From: JBGLNJ01 sp964353405
GTDB lineage: Bacteria > Chloroflexota > Anaerolineae > Fen-1058
Direction: 5' to 3'
Length of the DNA stretch: 32,274 nucleotides
Assembly: GCA_964353405.1 (NCBI GenBank)
Contig: CAYGWJ010000130.1
Span: 1 to 32,274 of the forward strand
Shown here: positions 16,067 through 23,417 of the stretch, piece by piece
Numbering within the stretch: the stretch's first letter is position 1
Layout: the number at the start of each line of letters is the position of its first letter
Position numbers and translations under genes: made by a program
The notes under the pieces: generated by a model
What the model saw: the letters and a program-made list of their open reading frames with translations, nothing else
Told to the model about the DNA's origin: nothing
Databases searched by the model: none

Positions 16067-17854
16067 ATGAAAAAGATCGCATCGCTCATTATCGTTTTCT
16101 TTGCTTTGGTGGCTGTCAACCTGGCATGGAACGCGCTGCAGACGAATACGCCTCTGTCGTCGGCGCTGGCACAGCCCAGGTTCACGCCGGCCGCGCCAGT
16201 TGAGGTTCAGTCCACGGTGAGCCAGCTCCCGTCGTCGCTGGCTATGCCGGACGTTGCAGAAAGGGCGCAATGGGAAGTAGTGGCCGTTGATCAAGAGACT
16301 CAAGATGATATCCATGCTGGGCGGATGCTGACCCTTGCCCAGGCAATGCGCGAGGCGGGTAACCGGTTCCCAATGATTAACACGGGAACAAGCACGTCAT
16401 CGAGTCCACAATCAACTTCGGAAGCCTGCATGACGATGCTGGCAAACCCGCAAATGGACATCTTGAAGACTGGGCCGACGACAGGCACAGTGGACTCGTG
16501 GGTAATCCTGGCGCAAAATGTTTACTATGATGATCGGCCTGGATATTACAATTCCCCCTCATATTCTCTGGTCATGGTTGACGATCCAGGGAACGATTCG
16601 GTGATCATCAGCAGTACGCTCGACTATGATGCCTTTGGACAGTCGTTTCAGGCGCCAGGCGGGCTGACTTCGATCACAATCAACTATAGCCGGTTGTACA
16701 CCAATGCAAATTCTGGTGATAAAGCCTTCTACAACCTGTGGACAGTAGATAGCCAGGGTTATCTGGATCAACCGATCAGGTATTACAGCATTGGCGAGAG
16801 CCCCACTGGCTGGAGCAATCGCCAGACGGTTATTACAGATAGTGCCGTGTTGGCTGCACTATCTGGCCAGCGCGTGATGTTTATCTTCGACATGGAGAGT
16901 GACCGGCAGTCCCCGTACGAGTGGATCTGGCTGGATGATGCCCAGGTGCAGCTCTGCTATGCGACCGGGCCGACCAAAGTCTATTTGCCTATCGTGGTCA
17001 AGTCGCCTCCGCAGACAGGCCCGACCTGCACACCCTACGAGCCAGACAACCGGGACAACCGAGGCAACGTGACCGTTGGGGCTACCTGCAACGGTGCCTT
17101 TGGCCCTTCCGACGATAAAGACTATTACACGTTGGACCTGGCCGGGGTGACGGACGTCAAGCTGCGGCTGTTCAACCTGCCACCGGAAGGCAACCTCTGG
17201 GATTCGGCGATTTACGAATATCCCTACACCGGTCAGCAGCCTGCCTGCTGGATTGGTAGGGAGGGGCTGGACAAGTCTGAGGATTGCCGTGGGTTGAATC
17301 TCAACAAAACTTACTTTGTCCTTGTCTACGCTGGCTCTGCGCCGAGCAGCTCCAAGCCGTATATGATGTCCGTAACCTCGCTCTCCGGGCCGCCACAGCC
17401 AACGCCAACGCCAACACCGACGCCACCGCTTGGCCCCACCCCGGGTTTCTGGTCGAGTACTTCGGGCGACGAATTCTATGTGAGCCCCGACCGGGCTAAC
17501 GTGCTCAAGTTTGCGATCTACATCGACGTGTCACAGTGCGGCGGCACCATCAAGATCACTCGCAATACCCCGGCGCCAATATCGGGCAACTCTTTCTCGT
17601 TCACCGGGCCGTTCTACGCCAGCGGAACATTCGATTCGTCCACTTCTGCGCATGGCACCGATGGGTTGAGTAGCTTTCCTGTCAATATACCTGGCGTCTG
17701 TAGTGTGACCATCACTGCCGGGCCGTGGAACTGGACCGCCACGTGGAAGAACTCTACGCAGCCGACTGTCATCAACATGGAGCCGACGGGGCCGATTACG
17801 GTGGAATTCTCGGACGCCACCAGCGGTTCGCATACGGTGTCGGCTGTCAAATAG
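16067..17854 (+). CDS. Secreted protein with PPC-type beta domain
   Basis: A protein of 595 residues from ATG 16067, preceded by GGAGGT. N-terminal signal peptide MKKIASLIIVFFALVAVNLAW with likely cleavage near SALAQ. Residues about 100-305 form a beta-rich domain. KVYLPIVVKS (about 305-315) is a short motif common in secreted Chloroflexota proteins. A PPC-like domain (about 320-440: EPDNRDNRGNV, DDKDYYTLDLAGVTDVKL, GLNLNKTYFVLVYAGS) follows, of the sort found next to secreted proteases, then a TPTPTPTPP linker and a C-terminal beta domain with Cys (about 455-595). No catalytic triad is visible, so it is more likely a surface binder or sensor partner than an enzyme. It stands between two kinase genes and could be a ligand or substrate of the locus; that is conjecture. 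Confidence 0.8.
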   Translation: MKKIASLIIVFFALVAVNLAWNALQTNTPLSSALAQPRFTPAAPVEVQSTVSQLPSSLAMPDVAERAQWEVVAVDQETQDDIHAGRMLTLAQAMREAGNRFPMINTGTSTSSSPQSTSEACMTMLANPQMDILKTGPTTGTVDSWVILAQNVYYDDRPGYYNSPSYSLVMVDDPGNDSVIISSTLDYDAFGQSFQAPGGLTSITINYSRLYTNANSGDKAFYNLWTVDSQGYLDQPIRYYSIGESPTGWSNRQTVITDSAVLAALSGQRVMFIFDMESDRQSPYEWIWLDDAQVQLCYATGPTKVYLPIVVKSPPQTGPTCTPYEPDNRDNRGNVTVGATCNGAFGPSDDKDYYTLDLAGVTDVKLRLFNLPPEGNLWDSAIYEYPYTGQQPACWIGREGLDKSEDCRGLNLNKTYFVLVYAGSAPSSSKPYMMSVTSLSGPPQPTPTPTPTPPLGPTPGFWSSTSGDEFYVSPDRANVLKFAIYIDVSQCGGTIKITRNTPAPISGNSFSFTGPFYASGTFDSSTSAHGTDGLSSFPVNIPGVCSVTITAGPWNWTATWKNSTQPTVINMEPTGPITVEFSDATSGSHTVSAVK

Positions 17855-17919
17855 TTACTCGAAAAGGGCAGATTGCACTCTTGGTAGGGCCACGGCTGAA
17901 TGGCAAGCCACACCAACTC

Positions 17920-17962
17920 GGAGTCGAGGCTTCAAGCCGGATCCGGCTCAAGCCTTGACTCC
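17920..17962. repeat. Interspersed palindrome, GGAGTC type
   Basis: GGAGTCGAGGCTT and AAGCCTTGACTCC flank an inner AGCCGG/CCGGCT, giving a near-perfect 43-bp dyad. A related, more degraded copy lies inside element 1 at 12394-12440. It sits downstream of the secreted protein gene and may stabilise the transcript end; no T-run follows. Confidence 0.7.
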
Positions 17963-17987
17963 CCATAGAGTCTGCGCAGAAATCGTC

Positions 17988-18011
17988 GGGGCGAACCGGC
18001 GTGTTCGCCCC
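17988..18011. repeat. Second intergenic palindrome, GGGGCGAAC type
   Basis: GGGGCGAAC (17988-17996), loop CGGCGT, GTTCGCCCC (18003-18011): a perfect 9-bp stem 38 bases before the kinase-FHA start. Its sequence is unrelated to the palindrome at 17920. Confidence 0.65.
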
Positions 18012-18054
18012 CTACGCCTTGGGATGATTACTCAGTGAGAAAGGTGTAATGGCC

Positions 18055-19257
18055 ATGTCGGAGCCACAGATCGGTAGGAAATTAGGCAAGTATCAAATCG
18101 TGGGCGAAATCGGGCGCGGCGGCATGGCAATAGTCTACAAGGCCTTTGACCCCGGCCTTCAACGCCATGTGGCGCTCAAGGTGCTGTCGCCGCGCCTGGC
18201 CTCCGAAGAAAACGTCATGCGCCGCTTTGAGCGCGAGGCTTCGACTGCCGCGAATCTCAAACATCCCAACATCGTCATCATCTATGACGTGAGCAGCGCG
18301 GACGGCTTTCACTTTATGGTGATGGAGCTCTTGGAGGGGCGCACGCTGCGCGAAGAGATTCACGCCACAGGCGCGCTGTCTCCGGCGCGCGTGGCGCCCA
18401 TCACGGCCCAGCTCGCCAGCGCGCTGGACTATGCCCACCAGCAAGGGCTGGTTCACCGCGACGTCAAGCCAGGCAACATCATTCTGGGCGCAGGCGACCA
18501 CGTGACGTTGACTGACTTTGGGCTGGTGCACGCCATGCGCGCCAGTCGCCTGACGGAAGCCGGCTCGGCGCTCGGCACGCTGGACTATATGCCGCCGGAG
18601 CAGTTGAGCGGCGACGATGTTGACTGGCGCTCGGACGTTTACAGCCTGGGCGTGGTCGTGTATGAATCACTGACCGGGCGGACGCCGTTTAGTGCAGACA
18701 CGCCTTACTCGCTCATGCGCAAAGTGATGGTCGAGCCGCCGCCGCGCCTGAGCCTGGTGGCGCCCAATCTCTCGCCCTCTGTTGACCGCGTGGTCATGCA
18801 GGCGCTTGCCAAGTCCCCGGCGGACCGCTTTCGCACGGCGGGTGAGTTGGCCGCCGCGTTTTACCAGTCGTTGTGCGGCGAAGAGATGGAGCTGTCGGAT
18901 AGCCTGGGCCAGGTGTTCCGGCTCTATCGCGGCACAACGCGCGTGGGACGCGATCCCGATAACGAGCTGATTGCCGCTACCGCCCAGGTGAGTCGCCATC
19001 ACGCCGAGATACGTTTCGACGGGACACACTGGAACCTGGTGGACCTGCAAAGCACCAACGGCACGTTCGTCAATAGCCAGCGCATCTGGCCGGGCCAGCC
19101 ACGCCGTTTACAGGCGGGTGACGTGGTGCGTTTTGGGCCCAGCGTCGAATTTCGCGTGGCCGTGTGTTCCGCGCGGCCTGCTGCGGCTGCTGACGAGACG
19201 GCGCCGCTCACAGCGCGGTTCTCGACATTGCGCTCGCCTGACGGATCCGCTGGATGA
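18055..19257 (+). CDS. Soluble Ser/Thr protein kinase with C-terminal FHA domain
   Basis: A protein of 400 residues from ATG 18055 (eight bases after AGGTG); ATG 18049 is only two bases from it and is the alternative. Kinase domain about 13-270: IGRGGMAIVYK, Lys 42, HRDVKPGN with Asp 136, DFG Asp 154. The activation region reads GTLDYMPPEQ instead of GTPEYMSPEQ, a substitution at the usual P+1 loop that may change substrate choice. A FHA domain lies at about 285-380 (RVGRDPDNE, VSRHHAEI, STNGTFVN). No transmembrane segment or signal is seen. It thus writes and reads phospho-Thr in one cytosolic protein and could amplify signals from the receptor kinases. It lies 65 bases before the PP2C gene, the classical kinase-phosphatase pairing, probably co-transcribed. 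Confidence 0.92.
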   Translation: MSEPQIGRKLGKYQIVGEIGRGGMAIVYKAFDPGLQRHVALKVLSPRLASEENVMRRFEREASTAANLKHPNIVIIYDVSSADGFHFMVMELLEGRTLREEIHATGALSPARVAPITAQLASALDYAHQQGLVHRDVKPGNIILGAGDHVTLTDFGLVHAMRASRLTEAGSALGTLDYMPPEQLSGDDVDWRSDVYSLGVVVYESLTGRTPFSADTPYSLMRKVMVEPPPRLSLVAPNLSPSVDRVVMQALAKSPADRFRTAGELAAAFYQSLCGEEMELSDSLGQVFRLYRGTTRVGRDPDNELIAATAQVSRHHAEIRFDGTHWNLVDLQSTNGTFVNSQRIWPGQPRRLQAGDVVRFGPSVEFRVAVCSARPAAAADETAPLTARFSTLRSPDGSAG

Positions 19258-19322
19258 ATCGGCAAGTCATGGCAAGCCTTCTTTCCCCCATCCCGTGACA
19301 GGCCGAAATCGAGAGGAGACGT

Positions 19323-20675
19323 ATGTCCGAGGATTTGCCAATCTCATTTTCGTATGGCACTGACGTAGGCAAGGTCCGCGACCACAACGAGGACTGGGTC
19401 GAGGTGCAAGATCCAGCCGATTCCGACGCCCGGCGCAAAGGCCGACTGTTCATCGTGGCGGACGGCATGGGCGGCTACCAGGCCGGCGAAGTCGCCAGCC
19501 GTTTGGCGGCAGAGACGGTCAAGCGCGAATACTATGCCGATCCCTCGGAGGATCCGACGGCGCGTCTGCGCAAGGCGGTGCAGTCGGCCAACGACGCCGT
19601 GTACCGCTCGGCGCGCAGCGACCGCGCGCATGCCGGGATGGGCACCACCGTCGTGGTGGCGGCGCTTGTCGGGCGCAAGGCGTATATTGCCAGCGTGGGT
19701 GACAGCCGGGCCTATGTGGTGCACCAGAACGGAATCTCTCAAATCACGCAGGATCACTCGTTCGTGGGGGAGCAAATCCGCGCCGGCCTGTTGACCAAGG
19801 AGCAGGCGCGGGTACATCCTCAGCGTAATGTCATCACGCGCGCGCTGGGTTCGCAGGCTGCGATTCAGGTGGACACGTTCGAGGGTGATCTGTCGGACGG
19901 CGATATCCTCGTCCTGTGCACCGACGGTCTGACCGGTCATGTGCTCGACGAGCGCATCCACGACACGGTCATTCAATTGCCTCCTCAGCCGGCAGTTCAT
20001 CGGTTGATCGAAATGGCCAACGAGGATGGCGGGACGGACAACATCAGCACGATTGTGCTGCGCATTGGGCCACCTCCGCCCACGCAGGCTGTAACCGCGC
20101 CGGCTGCCCCGGCAGCCCGCGACTCGATGTCTGAGGCGGATGCTCCCGCCGAGAAGCTTTTACCTCGGCACCGGCCGAGGCAAATCAGTCTGGTCTGGAT
20201 GGGAGTAGGGTTTGTGATGGTCCTCGCCCTGGTGGGCGGTGTGGCCGTGGCGGCGTTGATGATGAGTGGCGCGCTGCTCGGCAGGAGCGGGCGGACCACC
20301 CCCACGCCGACGACCACGCCACTCGCCTCGCCGCAGATTTTTCCCACGGTGACGCCGATGCTGGTGACTGTTCCTGCAATCATCCCGACGGCAAAATCGG
20401 TGGTACCCATTACGCCCACTCAAACATTGATCCCGACGCCTCAGCACACGCCGACGTCAACGCCCATCCCCACGCAGCCTCGTACGCCAACTGCGCCGGC
20501 AGTCACCGCCACGCGTGCGCGGTCCTCCCACGACCCACTCCGACGGTTGCCTGCACGGGCGGCCGCGAGGGTCAATATAGTATCCGCATCAACAACCAAT
20601 ATCGAGTCTGCTTCAAGTGTGAAAAGGGTAAGGCGAGAGACGTCGAGATTGTGGATTATCACAAATAAGAGGTAG
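19323..20675 (+). CDS. PP2C-type Ser/Thr phosphatase with membrane anchor; 3' end chimeric
   Basis: A protein of 450 residues from ATG 19323 with GAGAGGAG upstream. The PP2C catalytic domain (about 5-245) is complete: RDHNED (Asp 24), VADGMGG (Asp 47), GMGTTVV, VGDSRAY, TDGLTGHV (Asp 201) and GGTDN (Asp 239), the metal-binding aspartates of the family. A transmembrane helix (about 289-315) and a Thr/Pro stalk follow. It should remove phosphate from the kinases and their FHA-bound targets on the cytosolic face. The stalk is close to that of the CHAT protein at both protein and DNA level up to about residue 399. There one base is missing relative to the CHAT gene, and the last about 50 residues (from RSSHDPLRR) are out-of-frame read-through across a four-cysteine-module start and a higB remnant. 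The catalytic part looks intact. Confidence 0.9.
   Translation: MSEDLPISFSYGTDVGKVRDHNEDWVEVQDPADSDARRKGRLFIVADGMGGYQAGEVASRLAAETVKREYYADPSEDPTARLRKAVQSANDAVYRSARSDRAHAGMGTTVVVAALVGRKAYIASVGDSRAYVVHQNGISQITQDHSFVGEQIRAGLLTKEQARVHPQRNVITRALGSQAAIQVDTFEGDLSDGDILVLCTDGLTGHVLDERIHDTVIQLPPQPAVHRLIEMANEDGGTDNISTIVLRIGPPPPTQAVTAPAAPAARDSMSEADAPAEKLLPRHRPRQISLVWMGVGFVMVLALVGGVAVAALMMSGALLGRSGRTTPTPTTTPLASPQIFPTVTPMLVTVPAIIPTAKSVVPITPTQTLIPTPQHTPTSTPIPTQPRTPTAPAVTATRARSSHDPLRRLPARAAARVNIVSASTTNIESASSVKRVRRETSRLWIITNKR
20567..20668 (+). pseudogene. Remnant of a HigB-type toxin gene (last about 33 codons)
   Basis: In the frame +1 to the phosphatase, the stretch reads EGQYSIRINNQYRVC, then FKCEKGKARDVEIVDYHK and stop. 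This is the C-terminal half-motif of HigB/RelE-family mRNA interferases (GxYSIRIN-x-QYR-(I/V)CF, DVEIVDYH). The N-terminal two thirds are missing; upstream bases belong to the phosphatase/CHAT-type stalk. It ends 10 bases before the higA start, the native higB-higA arrangement. It cannot make a working toxin. Confidence 0.8.
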
Positions 20676-20678
20676 GCC

Positions 20679-20996
20679 ATGGACAGACTTCCTCCGGTTC
20701 ATCCTGGCGAAGTGTTGCTCGAAGATTCCATGAAGCCACTTGGCTTGAGTCAATATCGTGTGGCCAAGGATATTGGCGTGCCCGCTTTGCGGATTAGTCA
20801 AATTGTGCGTGGTCAGCGTTCCGTCACCGCAGACACAGCCTTGAGGTTGGCGCGTTACTTTGGCACGAGTGCGGCGATGTGGCTACGGCTACAAGCTCGT
20901 TACGACCTTGAAACGGCAGAGGCCAAAATAGCCAAGCGCATCAATCGCGAGGTCAAGGCTTTACAGACAACACAACCTTCAGCGGCAGGTCATTGA
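20679..20996 (+). CDS. higA: HigA-family antitoxin (XRE helix-turn-helix), orphaned
   Basis: A protein of 105 residues: PPVHPGEVLLEDSMKPLGLSQYRVAKDIGVPALRISQIVRGQRSVTADTALRLARYFGTSAAMWLRLQ, the full HigA/VapI signature with a helix-turn-helix at about 24-46. In intact systems HigA binds HigB and represses the higBA promoter. Its ATG is preceded by AGAGG. The neighbour upstream is only a remnant of higB, so the antitoxin has lost its toxin and probably its own promoter, and is likely transcribed with the phosphatase gene. It could still bind DNA or neutralise related toxins elsewhere. The 88 bases after it before the CHAT gene show nothing recognisable. Confidence 0.9.
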   Translation: MDRLPPVHPGEVLLEDSMKPLGLSQYRVAKDIGVPALRISQIVRGQRSVTADTALRLARYFGTSAAMWLRLQARYDLETAEAKIAKRINREVKALQTTQPSAAGH

Positions 20997-21084
20997 AAAG
21001 GCAGAATGCGCCTACCGTCGTTGGAGCCGAGCAGAGGCCAGATATCCGCAACGACATTCACACGCCTGGAATGCGAGACCAATA

Positions 21085-23340
21085 ATGAAGAATGGCGGCG
21101 ATCCTCACCTCACAGGACAAAGCTATCTAGACTTTGAACTTGAGATTGCTCCGGGCGGTGGTCGTGAATACCCCATCGCGGTTATCCGCTCTCCGGCTGG
21201 CGAGGCGCGCGAAACGATGCACTTTCCCTTCGATGAGCTAGCGCTGGAAAGCCGCCTTGACAAGCTGCAAATTGCGCTCCTTCGTTCCGGCGAGCAACGC
21301 CGCATAATACCCTCGCTAGAAGAACGAACAGTGCAAAACTTTGGTCGAGATCTGTTCAATGCGCTTTTTGTGGGCGACGTTCGCAGCCGCTATGATGTTA
21401 GTCAACGTGAGGCGACCCAGCAGGGCAAGGGATTACGCCTCAAGCTCCGTATCGAGTCGCCCGAGTTGGCTGCATTGCCGTGGGAGTTTCTATTCGACTC
21501 CCGCCAAGCCGAATATTTGTGCCTCTCTCGTAACACGCCAGTTGTCCGCTATCTCGAATTACCTCAACCCATCATGCCTCTGACAGTAGCACCGCCGCTG
21601 CGCATCTTGGGGATGGTTGCGAACCCCCGGAACCTTTGCGAATTGGATGTAACGCGCGAGAAACAACGTGTAGAGAATGCCACAAAAGATTTGCATCAGC
21701 TCGGTATGGTGGAACTGACTTGGTTAGACGGGCAGACCTGGCGCGATTTGCAGCGAACTATGCGCTACGGCCCCTGGCATGTTTTCCATTTCATTGGCCA
21801 TGGTGGGTTCGATTCAAACGCCGATGAGGGTCTGATCACCTTAGCGGATGACCAGGGACTCTCACACAATTTGACGGCCACTCAGTTAGGCCGATTGCTG
21901 GCCGACCACCGTTCCTTGCGGCTAGTGTTGCTCAACGCTTGTGAAGGAGCCAGAGGCGGCAAGCTCGATGTTTTCTCAAGCACCGCTTCCATTTTGGTGC
22001 AGAGAGGCATTCCGGCCGTGCTCGCGATGCAGTACGAGATCACTGACAGAGCTGCAATCGAGCTTGCTCGGGCCTTCTACGAAGCACTAGCCGATGAGAT
22101 GCCTGTGGATGCTGCCGTCACCGAGGCACGCAAGGCCGTTAGCCTGGCGGTAAACAACACAGTGGAATGGGGAACGCCGGTGCTTTATATGCGATCCCCT
22201 GATGGCGTTCTCTTTAGTATCCGGCAGCCAAGAAGTAGCAAACAAGATGAGGCTGAACAACAAGCAGAACTCGCTGTGCAGAAAGCCAAAGTCGAACGAT
22301 TAGAGCGAGAACGCAGGGAGCGCGAGAAAGTCGCTCAAGAAGTTGCGGCACGCAAAGCAAGAGAAGAAGCTGAAAGCAAAGCGCGTGAGGAAGCTGCACA
22401 GCATGAAGCCGAACGACAGGCCAAACTCGCCGCAGAGAGAGCCGAGGCCGAACGAATAGAGCGAGAACGCCAGGAGCGCGAAGCGCAAGAGAAGGCAACA
22501 AGGAATGGGCCTGAACGGCAAGTACGACTTGCCGCCGAAAAAGTTGAAGCAGAAAGGCTAGAGCAAGAACGCAGAAAGCGCGAAGCACACATACAGGCTG
22601 CCAGAGAAGCTGAACGCAAAGTTAGTGAAGAAGCAGCACAGCGCGAAGCCAAACAACAGGCCAAGCTTGCTGCGGAGAATGCCGAAGCCGAAAGATTAGA
22701 ACCAGAACGCCGACAGCGGGAAGCTTATGCGAAAGATGCGGCAGAAGCCAAGCAACGCGACGCCAGAGAACAAGCCAGACTCTTAGCGAAGGAGGCCGAG
22801 ACCAGACAATTAGGGTCAGAGCTTACAGCAAAGCTCGGGTGGCTGGAGAAGGTCACAAAGGGCAGATTCGGCCTGACCTGGGTGGTGGCCGGCATTGCGG
22901 TCGTCTGCGTTTTGCTGGGGGGGGGGACGGCCGCGGCGTTGATTTTGAGTGGCGCGTTGCGTGGCGGAGGCGGACAGGTCAGTCCGACGCCAACGCCGGT
23001 CGAGCTGCAGGTCTTGCCCACCGTGACTGCAGTCATCGTCCCCACCCCGCTGTCCACAGCAGTCATACAAGAGCCGACTCAGACGTTGATCCCGACGCCT
23101 CAGCCCACGCTGACGCCCTCGCCCGTCCCCACGCTGTCTCGTAGGCCGACTGTGCCTGCAGTCACCGCCACGCGTGCGCCGGTTCTCCCACGACCCACTC
23201 CGACGGTTGTCTGCACGGGCGGCCGCGTGTGGAACGGAGTCGAGTGTGTCTGCCCGCAGGACAAGCCCGATTTCCTTGCAGGCCAGTGTGTTCCGAAGAG
23301 CGAGGGTGGCGGTAATGAGCCGCCCGTGCCGCCACGTTAG
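21085..23340 (+). CDS. CHAT-domain protease-like protein with coiled coil, membrane anchor and four-cysteine module
   Basis: A protein of 751 residues. N-terminal beta-rich region (about 1-130), then a CHAT domain (caspase-HetF-associated; about 140-375). The catalytic dyad is visible: His 239 in FHFIGHGGF and Cys 286 in LLNACEG, plus WEFLFD and TPVLYMRSPDG. Residues about 385-590 are a highly charged coiled coil made of at least four related units of about 25 residues (QAKLAAERAEAERIERER type). One transmembrane helix (about 597-621), a Thr/Pro stalk and the module CTGGRVWNGVECVCPQDKPD...QCVPK follow (from Cys 710). Topology: protease inside, module outside. CHAT peptidases act in programmed cell death and conflict systems; the target here is unknown. 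The ribosome-binding site is weak. Helix, stalk and module are shared with the phosphatase and, as to the module, with the kinase at 14092. Confidence 0.88.
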   Translation: MKNGGDPHLTGQSYLDFELEIAPGGGREYPIAVIRSPAGEARETMHFPFDELALESRLDKLQIALLRSGEQRRIIPSLEERTVQNFGRDLFNALFVGDVRSRYDVSQREATQQGKGLRLKLRIESPELAALPWEFLFDSRQAEYLCLSRNTPVVRYLELPQPIMPLTVAPPLRILGMVANPRNLCELDVTREKQRVENATKDLHQLGMVELTWLDGQTWRDLQRTMRYGPWHVFHFIGHGGFDSNADEGLITLADDQGLSHNLTATQLGRLLADHRSLRLVLLNACEGARGGKLDVFSSTASILVQRGIPAVLAMQYEITDRAAIELARAFYEALADEMPVDAAVTEARKAVSLAVNNTVEWGTPVLYMRSPDGVLFSIRQPRSSKQDEAEQQAELAVQKAKVERLERERREREKVAQEVAARKAREEAESKAREEAAQHEAERQAKLAAERAEAERIERERQEREAQEKATRNGPERQVRLAAEKVEAERLEQERRKREAHIQAAREAERKVSEEAAQREAKQQAKLAAENAEAERLEPERRQREAYAKDAAEAKQRDAREQARLLAKEAETRQLGSELTAKLGWLEKVTKGRFGLTWVVAGIAVVCVLLGGGTAAALILSGALRGGGGQVSPTPTPVELQVLPTVTAVIVPTPLSTAVIQEPTQTLIPTPQPTLTPSPVPTLSRRPTVPAVTATRAPVLPRPTPTVVCTGGRVWNGVECVCPQDKPDFLAGQCVPKSEGGGNEPPVPPR

Positions 23341-23417
23341 CAATTTGAATCAGACGGTATGAATGCCGGGGGCAATGTTGGCCTGGCCGATCGGGAAAGA
23401 GTCCCCGGGAGGTTTTG

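Noticed and set aside
16067..17854. Secreted protease because of the PPC-like domain
   Set aside because: No serine, metal or cysteine protease motif is visible; PPC domains also occur in non-proteases.
17988..18011. Terminator after the PPC-domain gene
   Set aside because: The stem is strong but no T-run follows and it is closer to the next gene; treated as a repeat.
1921..20675. Type VI secretion-associated threonine phosphorylation cluster
   Set aside because: No Tss/Hcp/VgrG-like component is found; kinase, PP2C and FHA alone do not make that case.
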